Shown here: piece by piece, positions 25,293 through 34,112 of the stretch
Layout: every line of letters starts with the position of its first letter
Position numbering within the stretch: the stretch's first letter is position 1
Source: an uncultured Clostridia bacterium
GTDB taxonomy: Bacteria; Bacillota; Clostridia; TANB77; CAG-508
Direction of reading: 5' to 3'
NCBI GenBank assembly: GCA_934154445.1
Contig: CAKPGC010000008.1
Location: 12,055-76,054 of the forward strand
Length of the DNA stretch: 64,000 nucleotides
Translations under genes and position numbers: made by a program
Notes under the pieces: model-generated
Database searches by the model: none
Told to the model about the DNA's origin: nothing
Seen by the model: the letters and a program-made list of their open reading frames with translations, nothing else

Positions 25293-25707
25293 GATGTAAT
25301 AAGAATAAGGTAGGGGGTATATTACCATCTTGACCTTAAAATTTAGTGCCATATATTGATATAGCATCACAAGCCTTAGACACTAAGGCATTATTGAAAG
25401 TTGTGAGATGTTAAGACATTGATATATCAACATTTTAGATGAATTTTTGATATAAATTCTTCAAAATCTTCAAAAAATCAAGTAAATAAAGGTCAAAAAG
25501 GGGTACTCCACTCTCATAGGAAGGCAAATTAGCTTTTTTAGGGGTTGACGGAAAAAGGCGAAACGAATGTGTAGCCCCGTCAATCCCTTGCTAAAAAAAT
25601 TATTGTTGAGATGTTGAAAGTTAAGGAAAGGCTTTTGCCTTTCTGCAACTTTCTATTTCAATAATAATTGATTCTTTTACTCGCCGATATTAACCAAATC
25701 CAAGATA
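25293..25707. promoter_or_regulatory. Structured non-coding region of the element, origin-like
   Basis: No gene is visible. It contains GGGGTTGACGG at about 25,538 with CCCGTCAATCCC near 25,576 as a long inverted repeat, a 38-base hairpin at 25,616-25,653 (GAAAGTT...GGAAAGGC/GCCTTTC...AACTTTC) and GCCTTAGACACTAAGGC near 25,353. This density of dyads next to GGACAAG repeats and a helicase-like gene fits an origin of replication or transfer. Confidence 0.5.
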
Positions 25708-25930
25708 AGGACAAGTTACTAAAAACAACTTGTCCTTTAAATTTATATATCATTATTGAATAATTGTATATTGGGACAAGATGACAAGATAAAAAAGACA
25801 TATAAATAATAACTAAAACTATATCCTTAAGACATTAATTTTAAATTCTATTCAGCAATTCTAAAATAACTTGTCATCTTGTCCTAATACTAAAATATCT
25901 TTTATTTTCAAGTTTTTTGAACGGACAAGG
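25708..25930. repeat. Right cluster of GGACAAG/CTTGTCC repeats (iteron-like)
   Basis: GGACAAG at 25,709, CTTGTCC at 25,729, GGGACAAGATGACAAG at about 25,773, CTTGTCATCTTGTCC at about 25,869 and GGACAAG at 25,923. Tandem CTTGTCAT-CTTGTCC units occur in both orientations and match the left cluster. Confidence 0.65.
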
Positions 25931-25947
25931 TTATTTTGTAACCTTGC

Positions 25948-27627
25948 CTACTCGTAGTCTTCAACTTTAATATGATTATCTTTCATAATCTTTAAAACGT
26001 CTTGTTGATTGAAGATATAATATGTGTTTTTTGAATTTGCTACCTTGTCCTTTAATCCTTCTCCAGATTCTCTTTTTTTCTCAAATCCATACCACTGAGT
26101 CAATTTTTTTCCAAGTGAAGAGGTACTTTTTATCCATTTTAATTCATCTTGTCTTTCTATATATTCAAACAAATCATCTATTTTAACACCCTTTTTTCCA
26201 TTCTTTAATGAATAAACTGGGGCAATTAAACCATCAAAATAAGAGTATAAGAAATATAAAAGTTGCAATTTAGGTTCGTTTTCAATATTTCTTTTAAACT
26301 TTTCATTACTTAATTTTCTTGCATATTTTAAAAGATTATCTGTAACTTGTGTATTTTCATTTTCTTCATCAATTACTTTTGCTATGCTTAACAGAGGACT
26401 CCACAAGTCATCTTCTCTTAAAGAATAACCTTTAAAACTAACTTCTGACTTATCATATATTTCTTTTATTTTAGGTGCATATAGAAACCCAAAAATATAT
26501 AAATCATCAACTAGACTTTGTAACATATTTTTTGTTTTTTCATCTTCTCTAAATTTAAGAATTGAAATATTTGTAACTCTTTGAGTTGTATATTTTATAA
26601 CTCTTTCAAATAATACATCATCAATATTGCTAATTCCCCCCATTATTTTAGGCGAAAAAGATCGAAATTTTTTTATTTGATTATTTTGTCCAACACATCT
26701 TGGTACAACCCCATCTATATTAAACCCTTGATTCAATATTTTGATAATTTCTTGTTTATCTTCTCCATACATTTTTTCAAATTCATCAAGGATTATTGTA
26801 CTACCGTCATTGTCTATTTGTCTGAAGATATTGGCTGGATTTATGTTTGAACAGAACAAAGGATTAAAACATAACTTACTCATCAATTTCATTATTGTAG
26901 ATTTTCCTGTTCCTTTCTCTCCATTTAGCCATAAATAAGGAATTACTTGAAAAATAATATATATGTATGTCATTATAATATAAGAAACTATTACATCAAT
27001 AAAATCATCTGCTACAACTACATATTTTTTAAAAACATTTTTGATGTTTGCAAATAATTCATTTGCTTTAACAGTCTTTCCATTTACATAGTTGGCGAAA
27101 TTTCTTAAAGAAAATCTACTATCAATATCTTCTTCGTGAGAAGGAACAATTCCAAAAAATTTTGCTTTTCCTATTTCATATATTTTTTTATTAGACATAC
27201 CGATATACGTTTGTGAGTTTCCTTGTTCATCAAATCCTTTAATTCCATAAATCATTCCAACATCTTCTCTATAATCAATGGCTGGAAAAACTTTGTCTAT
27301 TTTATTATCATTTTCTGCTCTTTTTAGTATTTCATCTTGATATGTTTTTTCCGTTCTTTCAAATGTAATACTTAAAAATGAATTCTTGCAATATTCAATT
27401 AATTTTTGTTTAGAATCATCATTAAAATTAAAGTGTTCTGTTGCTTGTTTCATAAGTTCTAAAACATCATCTTTTGATAATATTTCATCTTTAATAATGA
27501 TTTTTTGTATATATTTTTCTGCATTTTCTAGGTTGCTAGAAGTGTCATTTGACACTTCTAATCTTTTAATATCTTCTTTGTATTGTTCTATGATACTTAA
27601 TTTATTATCTGTTTTATTTTGTTCCAT
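25948..27627 (-). CDS. AAA+ ATPase, replication helicase-like protein of the element
   Basis: 559 residues. Walker A GEKGTGKST is near residue 235 and Walker B STIILDEFE near residue 268. An Arg-finger-like segment FERVIKYTTQR follows, then a C-terminal winged-helix-like part (SLGKKLTQWYGFEKK). This is similar in plan to primase-linked helicases of plasmids and phages (DUF3631/DUF927-like), but I cannot name the family. AGGAGG lies upstream and the start overlaps the previous gene by 14 bases. The repeat cluster follows its stop. It probably drives element replication or maintenance. Confidence 0.75.
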   Translation of the reverse strand: MEQNKTDNKLSIIEQYKEDIKRLEVSNDTSSNLENAEKYIQKIIIKDEILSKDDVLELMKQATEHFNFNDDSKQKLIEYCKNSFLSITFERTEKTYQDEILKRAENDNKIDKVFPAIDYREDVGMIYGIKGFDEQGNSQTYIGMSNKKIYEIGKAKFFGIVPSHEEDIDSRFSLRNFANYVNGKTVKANELFANIKNVFKKYVVVADDFIDVIVSYIIMTYIYIIFQVIPYLWLNGEKGTGKSTIMKLMSKLCFNPLFCSNINPANIFRQIDNDGSTIILDEFEKMYGEDKQEIIKILNQGFNIDGVVPRCVGQNNQIKKFRSFSPKIMGGISNIDDVLFERVIKYTTQRVTNISILKFREDEKTKNMLQSLVDDLYIFGFLYAPKIKEIYDKSEVSFKGYSLREDDLWSPLLSIAKVIDEENENTQVTDNLLKYARKLSNEKFKRNIENEPKLQLLYFLYSYFDGLIAPVYSLKNGKKGVKIDDLFEYIERQDELKWIKSTSSLGKKLTQWYGFEKKRESGEGLKDKVANSKNTYYIFNQQDVLKIMKDNHIKVEDYE

Positions 27628-28006
27628 TTTTATTTTCCTCCTTTTTCATTATTTCGTCAAATTCTATTTTCATTTTTCCCAGCCATTTTGGGTTTTCTAC
27701 TTTTAGTCTTATAAGTAGATTTCCTTCTTTTGTTATAGATACAATAAATTTGATTGGAGTAACTGCATATTTTTTTCCTTTTTCTGTTAGTCTCCATTTT
27801 TCTTTATCTTCTTTATTGTCATTTTCCTTCAAAAAACCTTCTTTATTTAAGATAAGATTTACTGCTCTACCTCCTTTACCGTAAGTTTTTCCTAAATCTG
27901 TTGCATTTAACAATTCATCACTTACACAGAATAAATTTATTTTATTTTCTTCAATGAAATTATCAATGTTCTCTTTCATTTTCTCTAGTTCTTCTTTATT
28001 TTCCAT
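27614..28006 (-). CDS. Winged-helix-like element protein
   Basis: 130 residues from the ATG at 28006 with GGAGG 9 bases upstream, 2 bases after the previous stop. Residues about 30-80 (VSDELLNATDLGKTYGKGGRAVNLIL, WRLTEKGKKYAV) look like the phage antirepressor-type C-terminal winged helix. It is coupled to the ATPase gene. Function unknown; replication control is possible. Confidence 0.6.
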   Translation of the reverse strand: MENKEELEKMKENIDNFIEENKINLFCVSDELLNATDLGKTYGKGGRAVNLILNKEGFLKENDNKEDKEKWRLTEKGKKYAVTPIKFIVSITKEGNLLIRLKVENPKWLGKMKIEFDEIMKKEENKNGTK

Positions 28007-28008
28007 TT

Positions 28009-28392
28009 TTATTTTCCTCCTTTTTCTTCGTCGTAATGCCATTCACACGCATATTCTTTCAATTTTTTTAAGTCAATGTTACAAACGTCTATTGTTTCCG
28101 TATCTTCTGCCATTTCATTTACTTTGTAGCTTTCTATTATACTTGTAACTATTCCTAAATTTTTTAGAAATTCTGTCATTCCCTTATTTTCTGAATAGTT
28201 TTTAATAGTTGCCATTCCGACTTGATATTCTTGAGATATGTCATAAATTGTGCTTTTTGTAACTATTTCAGATGTGTCATTATCTTGTATTACAATCGCT
28301 ATTGCAGAAGGTTCTGTTATATAATGACTTACTATAAATGAACAATTTTTGTAATCCCATATTTTAAAATTTTTTTTATTTTCATTATACAT
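28009..28392 (-). CDS. DUF4313-like element protein
   Basis: 127 residues. NENKKNFKIWDYKNCSFIVSHYITEPSAIAIVIQD, TIYDISQEYQVGMATIKNYSENKGMTEFLKNLGIV matches my recollection of the DUF4313 pattern found on phages and plasmids, with moderate certainty. First gene of the three-gene set leading to the ATPase. The biochemical role is unknown. Confidence 0.6.
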   Translation of the reverse strand: MYNENKKNFKIWDYKNCSFIVSHYITEPSAIAIVIQDNDTSEIVTKSTIYDISQEYQVGMATIKNYSENKGMTEFLKNLGIVTSIIESYKVNEMAEDTETIDVCNIDLKKLKEYACEWHYDEEKGGK

Positions 28393-28520
28393 TTTTATTC
28401 ACTCCTTTTATTTTTATATAAAATAGAACGTTCTTATTTTTATAATATAATTTTACTACTTTTTAGCTTCCCTCTCATTCCGAAAAAAAGTAAAATTTTT
28501 TGTTTTTTCGTAAAAACAGA

Positions 28521-28548
28521 AAAAAAAAGAACTAATTAGTTCTTTTTT
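28521..28548 (-). terminator. Terminator with stop codon inside
   Basis: AAAAAAGAACTAATTAGTTC and its complement form a perfect palindromic stem with A and T runs. The stop codon of the gene ending at 28536 is in the stem. Confidence 0.85.
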
Positions 28549-29531
28549 CTACCACAAATTAGTCCTTGTTCTTTGCATTTTTGGAATACTAAACCTTTTA
28601 CTGTATCAATTTTATTGTTTTCACCATCATTCAATCTAGAATTAATATTTTCTCTCCTTACTTTATTTTGCTCGTATTCTCTTTCTTTTAATATTAATTT
28701 ATTCAATTTTTTTCTATCAAATATTTTTAGGTCATTTTTCAATTCTGTTATTTCTCGCTTTTGCTTTTTTATTCTTTCTGTTAGCATTTTTTGTTCATTA
28801 ACTTTTTTTTGTCTCCATTCTATTGATGGCATTCTGTATTTAGATTCATTTTCTTGTATATATATTAACATTTCTTTTTCGTCTAATTCTTTTAATATTT
28901 GTTTTAATGTTTCTATAGAAATAAAATATACAGGACTAATCTCTGTAATCATTTTATAAAAATTACTTTGTAATCCCATTTGATATAATTTCTCTATTTG
29001 CTTTTCATTAGACAAACTTTGAATTAATTTAATTATTCTTAGATTTATACACTTGTCTTTATCATTACACAAATTTTTACTCTTTTTTAAACAACAAAAA
29101 TTTAGTGGAACACCATTAGGAAATTTATACTTCTTTCTTAACTCTTCCAGTCGTTCTATATCAACTATTTTTTTTGGTTTAATTCTATAATAATCTAATA
29201 ATTTTATAATATTGTAATCTTCTCTTATTATATTTAAAGCCTTAAAAGAACTAAATAATAAAAAATAATTAGATATTTGTTGATTTACTCCTATTTTTTT
29301 TAGTTCTGTTATAACTGCTGCTCTTGAGTTTCTTTCATTATCATTAGAATTAATATCTTCATCTTTAGAAACATACTTCCTTGTTGCTCCAAATACTTCC
29401 TTTTCTAGTTTACGAATTTCTAACGATATTTCATCGTTGTTTTTGAATTTACCAATTCTTTTGCAGTATTTTATTTGTGACTCCAGTTCTTCTCCTATCG
29501 TAGAAGGCATCTTGTAAAATAATTTTTCCAT
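28536..29531 (-). CDS. Unknown helical element protein
   Basis: 331 residues from the ATG at 29531, 6 bases after GGAG; a TTG at 29582 is possible but lacks a ribosome-binding site. It is mostly helical and Lys-rich. A cysteine cluster FCCLKKSKNLCNDKDKC lies near residue 165 and a coiled coil TERIKKQKREITELKNDLKIF near 250-285. Replication accessory proteins of plasmids sometimes look like this, but I recognise no family. It is divergent from the small gene at 29,757. Confidence 0.6.
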   Translation of the reverse strand: MEKLFYKMPSTIGEELESQIKYCKRIGKFKNNDEISLEIRKLEKEVFGATRKYVSKDEDINSNDNERNSRAAVITELKKIGVNQQISNYFLLFSSFKALNIIREDYNIIKLLDYYRIKPKKIVDIERLEELRKKYKFPNGVPLNFCCLKKSKNLCNDKDKCINLRIIKLIQSLSNEKQIEKLYQMGLQSNFYKMITEISPVYFISIETLKQILKELDEKEMLIYIQENESKYRMPSIEWRQKKVNEQKMLTERIKKQKREITELKNDLKIFDRKKLNKLILKEREYEQNKVRRENINSRLNDGENNKIDTVKGLVFQKCKEQGLICGRKKN

Positions 29532-29756
29532 AATTTTCTCCAATTCTTTTTTTATTATATCTTGAATTTTCTTTATTTTCAATGGTTAAGGCAATTTTTT
29601 ACGAAAAATGTAAAATGTTATATTTTTTACGGAATGCTTATTTTCCAAAAATATCTTACACTATATATAGAATTTGCAAATTCACTTCAAAATTTATAAT
29701 CGTATATAAATAATACTAGTTAAAATTTCATATACATTGTAATGTAAGGAGTGTAA

Positions 29757-29963
29757 ATGAAAATATATAGTTTTAATTATGAAAATGAAATAGTTGTACA
29801 GATATTTCTTAGCCAATCTGAAAGTAAAGATACTGAAACAATCAGAAAAATAAATGTCTTAAAAAATTTGTATAACAACATTTCAATATTTATAAGTGGA
29901 AATTATGATACAACATCAGTATTAAAAGGAATGTTAGAATATCATTTAAAAAATAACAAATAA
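29757..29963 (+). CDS. Small element protein upstream of the recombinase
   Basis: 68 residues; TAAGGAG precedes the ATG. It is MKIYSFNYENEIVVQIFLSQSESKD... with a C-terminal helix (SVLKGMLEYHLKNNK). I recognise no family. As the gene before the serine recombinase on the same strand it is a candidate directionality factor, by position only. Confidence 0.55.
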   Translation: MKIYSFNYENEIVVQIFLSQSESKDTETIRKINVLKNLYNNISIFISGNYDTTSVLKGMLEYHLKNNK

Positions 29964-30057
29964 TTTGCATTTTCAATATAAATGAGATAATATATTTATA
30001 ATTTAAAAGTTATTAGTATATTTATCTTATTGAAAGGTAAGGTGAATATAATAAATA

Positions 30058-31645
30058 ATGAATGTAGTATGTTATTGTAGATTAAGTAAAGATGATAACA
30101 GAAGTAGATATACAAGTATTGAAGGTCAACAACAACTAGCACAAGAATATGCTGAAAAGCATTCTTTAACTATAACCCAGTTTTATATAGACGACGACCA
30201 AACTCGGATTTATTGAATACGAAAAACGTCCAAATTTTTACAGAATGTTGCAAGATGTTGAAAGTGGAAAGGTTGATTTAATATTAGCCAAAGATTTATC
30301 TAGGCTTTGTAGAAAAAATAGTAGAGCATTAAACTTTGTTGATATTATAAAAGAATCTAAAGCTAATCTCATCTTAATGTCTGACCCTATGCTTGGAGAA
30401 TTTAACTTGCAAACGGATGATGATTCAATGCTAGGCTTGTCAACTTGGTTTAATGAAAGATATGTAAAAGAGGTTTCTTGCAAAGTTAAGGGTGGTATGC
30501 AACGTTTACAAAAAAAGGGAACATTAATGCAAGGTACTAAATTTGGATATTTAAAAACTAATAATAAAGGAGAATTAATTGTTGATGAAAGAGTAAGAAA
30601 CACTATTACTACTATTTTTAATCTTTACGAAAATGGTCTAGGAATGAGGGCTATTACTTTGGAACTAAATTCAAAATACAATTTTTTAACACCTTCTCAA
30701 ATAATTGCAATAGACTTACAAAATAGAGGAAGAACTTATGCAAAACCAGTAAAGGAACTTTGGGATATATATATGATAAAAAGGATTTTAAAAGATGAAA
30801 TTTATATTGGTACTTTAATTACACATAAAACAGAATGTAAAGACATACATAAAAATGCAGAAAAAGTTCCAGCAGAAAATCAAATACGTTTTGAAAATCA
30901 TCACGAACCCATAATATCAAAAGAACAATTTAAAAATGTTCAAGAAATATTAGAATTAAGAAAAAAAAGTTCTGCATATTATCAAAAAAAATCTTTTAAT
31001 TATGCTTTAGGAGGATTTTTAAAATGTGGTACCTGTGGAAAGAGTTTAACTGGTTTTTCACGAAAACGAAGTAAAAATCCTAATTATGTTCCAACTAAAG
31101 CTTATGATTGTGAAAACTACAGAAAATATGGCAAATCTAGGTGTTGTAGTCATTATGTTAAAGAAGATTACTTACTCGCTAACTTAAAAAACTTTTTAAT
31201 AGTCGTTAGAAATGAATATTCTGATACTTTAAAAAATCTTACTTTAACCCAAATGAAAAAATCTTCACAAGATAAAACCCATCTTCTTCAAGAACAACTA
31301 AATAAAACCAAATTAGAATTAAAAACTCTTCTTTCACAAAAAATTAATGACTTAACTGGTGCTAACGAAGAAACAAAAAGTATTTTACTTGAAACTTATT
31401 CTGCTTTAGAAAAAGAAAAAACAAAAATAATATCTTCTTTGGAAGAACAAATTAAATCAATAAAGGATGAAACCTTAAATCAAAAACAAGATAAACTAAA
31501 ACAAGCTATTGATTATTTTACTGAGATAATTGATAGTCCAACTATAAACAAAGGTATTTTAAATATGATAGTAGATAAAATTTATATCTACCAAGACAAG
31601 TCAATTAGAGTTGAATTGAAGGTAGATATAAAAAATCTACTTTAA
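30058..31645 (+). CDS. Large serine recombinase (integrase), needs +1 frameshift at CGG
   Basis: About 528 residues with one C dropped at 30,205. The N-terminal catalytic domain begins MNVVCYCRLSKDDNRS, with the catalytic Ser in RLS, and runs to YIDDDQT. After the shift it reads GFIEYEKRPNFYRMLQDVESGKVDLILAKDLSRLCRK, the standard resolvase core. Next are the recombinase domain (KRILKDEIYIGTLITHKTE), a zinc ribbon (FLKCGTCGKSLTGFS, DCENYRKYGKSRCCSHYV) and a coiled coil (residues about 400-480). The zero frame ends at CGG ATT TAT TGA. It ends 20 bases before the attR core, so it is the integrase of this element. Confidence 0.9.
30205..30207 (+). other. CGG +1 recoding site in the serine recombinase
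   Basis: Zero frame reads ACT CGG ATT TAT TGA. Dropping C gives ACT GGA TTT ATT GAA, reading TGFIE; the T-G pair is standard in this family. Confidence 0.88.
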
Positions 31646-31647
31646 TT

Positions 31648-31658
31648 TTTTCTACTGT
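31648..31658 (+). repeat. Right attP arm, TTTTCTACTGT
   Basis: Exact inverse of 17,800-17,810, lying 7 bases inside the right core. Confidence 0.7.
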
Positions 31659-31664
31659 GTAGAC

Positions 31665-31931
31665 TTAATGTTGACTTTGATTTCCATGTCCACCTTCATA
31701 AGGTCTTTTAAATGCAAATCCTACTGGTATTGGTGCTCCATAAATATATCTTTGACTATTCCAACTTTGCATTGTTCTTTTTGTTGTCCATAATATATTA
31801 CTTTTGCTAGAGCCCCTGAATTCTCTTACTTTTAGAGTTCCATTTGTATTATATGGCATTGATTCCGATTCGCCCCTGTAATATGTTTCCATTCTATCTG
31901 TATCATTATTAAATACTAGTATTTTTGCCAA
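31665..31931 (-). pseudogene. 5' part of the M15-type peptidase gene split by the element
   Basis: 88 codons from a TTG at 31931 with GAGGAGG upstream. It ends ...YEGGHGNQSQH and then a TAA supplied by the element. The last residues SQH are shared with the 3' fragment at 17,789, and joining at the core CAACATTA restores SQHYAGVAFDVGQ, the M15 zinc motif. The intact protein would be a 226-residue peptidoglycan carboxypeptidase or endolysin-like enzyme with a peptidoglycan-binding tail. Confidence 0.88.
31666..31673 (+). other. attR core of the integrative element
   Basis: TAATGTTG, identical to 17,779-17,786, marks the right junction between element and peptidase gene. Confidence 0.8.
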
Positions 31932-31995
31932 TAAAAAAACCTCCTCATACTTTTTTATATATTGTATGATAAGGCTTTTATTTTGGTTAATAATT

Positions 31996-32769
31996 TTATT
32001 TAACTTCCCTACATTTTATAATCCATCTTTGTTTACTATCATCAGTACATGTTATTAATGTAACTTCTTTTTTACCTCCTGTTAGTTGGGTTGTGTCACT
32101 CGTATCATTTGGATCAACAGTGTGTTTATCATAAATTTCATATACAATTGTTCTATTAGTTAAATCTGTCAATGTAAGAGTGTCTCCTACAACTAATGTT
32201 GGTACTTTACTAAAGAATTTTGTATTTCTATAATTATGCCCCACAATACAGAAGTTACCAACTTCATTTGGATCATATCCATGAAATTTGACTGGTGATA
32301 TTTTTAGTAACTCTTCTGTTTCTTCTATACTTCCAGTTTCACCTTGCAAAACAGAATATGTAACATTTATTTTTGGAATTTGTATTTTTGCAATTATTTT
32401 ATATTTATACCCACTTGATGATACATAAACTTCCGCCTGATTATTTATTGAAGCAACACTTAATTTTTCACTTTCTTTTGCTTCTTTTTCATTGTAATTT
32501 TCTTCCGTTCCATCTAAAACAACCAAAAGTATGTCATCTCTTGCTACTGTTGTATCCTCTGTTTTGGCTGCTAATGTTTGATCCATTTTTTCTAATATTT
32601 GTTGAGATGTTTCTTCGCTCTTATTTCTATCATATTCAGCATATATATACAAAGATGCTAGAATGCAAACAAAAAATATAGATAGAATAAAATTAAATTT
32701 ATAAACTTTCTTTTTTCTTTTTAATTCAGGTGTTACATATAACTTTTCTGTAACTAAAATCTGATTCAT
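31996..32769 (-). CDS. Sortase, class D-like, second copy
   Basis: 257 residues. It has a cytoplasmic N-terminus, a TM segment at residues 23-45, a linker and the sortase barrel. The catalytic His is in FCIVGHNYRNTKFF near residue 170, Cys in TLITCTDD near 243 and Arg in QRWIIKCR near 250. GGGAGG precedes the ATG. No LPxTG substrate is adjacent, so it may act as a housekeeping enzyme. It is upstream of the split peptidase gene on the same strand. Confidence 0.88.
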   Translation of the reverse strand: MNQILVTEKLYVTPELKRKKKVYKFNFILSIFFVCILASLYIYAEYDRNKSEETSQQILEKMDQTLAAKTEDTTVARDDILLVVLDGTEENYNEKEAKESEKLSVASINNQAEVYVSSSGYKYKIIAKIQIPKINVTYSVLQGETGSIEETEELLKISPVKFHGYDPNEVGNFCIVGHNYRNTKFFSKVPTLVVGDTLTLTDLTNRTIVYEIYDKHTVDPNDTSDTTQLTGGKKEVTLITCTDDSKQRWIIKCREVK

Positions 32770-32834
32770 TCTAACCTCCCTACTATATACTTCTTTTATA
32801 TTATAACATATCTCACTTTCTTTTTAAATATCTT

Positions 32835-33689
32835 TTATAAATTATCTGATATTTCCGCAAATTGTTCTATTGTTAATTCTTCTGGTCTAACATTTTCATT
32901 TATATGTAAATTATTTAAAATTTCTATTCCCTGTTGCTTATTATTAAATACTTTATTATTGGTTAATGAATTTAATAGTGTTTTTCTTTTTTGCATAAAT
33001 GCATATTTTATTATTTTGAACATTTTCTCTTTGTCTTTTGGTTTGACAATAGGCTCTTTTCTTATGTTTAATTTTATTACTTTTGATGTAACTTCTGGTT
33101 CTGGTACAAATGAATTATTTGGTACCTCCAATATTCCTTCAGATGTTGCATAATAATATACTGAATATGTTATCGCACCTGTATTCTTTTGTCCTGGAAT
33201 TGCTATTAATCTGTCTGCTACTTCTTTTTGTATCATTACTGTAATACTATCTAATTCGAGTTCTTCTTCCAATAATTTCATTATTATTGGTGTTGTTATA
33301 TAATATGGTAAATTTGCTACAATTTTTACATTGTTTATTCTCGAATTTTTCTTTTCTGTACTTATTATATTTTTCAAATCAACTTTTAACACATCATTAT
33401 TTATGATTTCAAAATTATTATATAAATAAAATCTATCTTCTAATATTTTCAACATTTTGGTGTCTAACTCTATGCATATCACTTTTCCTGCTTTATCTAG
33501 TAAATATTTTGTTAAGGTTCCTAATCCTGGTCCTATTTCTATTACTAAATCTTCATTTGTTATTTGACTACAACTTACTATTTTTTCTATTACTTCTTGA
33601 CTTATTAAAAAGTTTTGTCCTAAATTTTTATTTGCTTTTATGTTATATTTTTTCATTATAAATCTTGTTTCTTCTAAAATATTTTCCAT
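32835..33689 (-). CDS. rsmA: 16S rRNA dimethyladenosine transferase RsmA (KsgA)
   Basis: 284 residues, normal length. It dimethylates two adjacent adenines in helix 45 of 16S rRNA. SAM motif VIEIGPGLGTLTKYLL is near residue 45, catalytic motif IVANLPYYITTPIIMKLL near residue 125, and the NLGQNFLIS N-terminal signature is present. GGGAGA lies before the ATG. It is the last of a minus-strand run that starts with comM. Confidence 0.96.
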   Translation of the reverse strand: MENILEETRFIMKKYNIKANKNLGQNFLISQEVIEKIVSCSQITNEDLVIEIGPGLGTLTKYLLDKAGKVICIELDTKMLKILEDRFYLYNNFEIINNDVLKVDLKNIISTEKKNSRINNVKIVANLPYYITTPIIMKLLEEELELDSITVMIQKEVADRLIAIPGQKNTGAITYSVYYYATSEGILEVPNNSFVPEPEVTSKVIKLNIRKEPIVKPKDKEKMFKIIKYAFMQKRKTLLNSLTNNKVFNNKQQGIEILNNLHINENVRPEELTIEQFAEISDNL

Positions 33690-33746
33690 ATTCTCTCCCT
33701 ATAATTTTTTTGTTATTATATCAATATGTAGCACATTTTTCAATAT

Positions 33747-34112
33747 TTATATTATTTGTTTTATATGATTTACATTGAATTTTCCATTTTTTATTAAAAT
33801 TTCAATTACATCAAATCTAATAAACTTATTCGAATAGTTCGATTTATATAAAAAATATTGTGCGGTTTTATATAAATGTTTTAGTTTTATGCAATCTACC
33901 GCTTCTGATGGTTTTCCAAAATTGGTACTACTTCTTGTTTTAACTTCAACAAAAACAAATTCATTATTATCTTTTGCAATTATATCTATCTCTCCATTTT
34001 TACAATAAAAATTTCTTTTTATTATTTGGTAATTATTATTTTCTAAATATTCAGCCGCTATTTGTTCTCCAATATTTCCTAATTCCTTTTTTATATGTAT
34101 ATTTATTTTCAT
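33747..34112 (-). CDS. YraN/UPF0102-family nuclease-like protein
   Basis: 121 residues with the family pattern GNIGEQIAAEYLENNNYQII, NGEIDIIAKDN and VFVEVKTRS, an Endonuclease_5/PD-(D/E)XK-like core. It overlaps dprA by 4 bases, a common yraN-dprA arrangement. The physiological role is not settled in any bacterium I know. Confidence 0.92.
   Translation of the reverse strand: MKINIHIKKELGNIGEQIAAEYLENNNYQIIKRNFYCKNGEIDIIAKDNNEFVFVEVKTRSSTNFGKPSEAVDCIKLKHLYKTAQYFLYKSNYSNKFIRFDVIEILIKNGKFNVNHIKQII

Larger units (their letters stand above)
17787..31673 (+). mobile_element. Integrative element of about 13.9 kb with large serine recombinase
   Basis: The boundaries are set by the split peptidase gene and the 8-bp core TAATGTTG at each end. 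The recombinase gene ends about 20 bases before the right core, as is usual for serine-integrase elements. Cargo includes zinc-ribbon membrane proteins, XRE regulator, resolvase, tiny coupled genes, S6-like protein, N4/N6 methyltransferase, AAA+ ATPase and a repeat-rich non-coding region. No relaxase or type IV secretion genes were seen, so it is mobilisable or replicative rather than self-conjugative. Confidence 0.85.
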
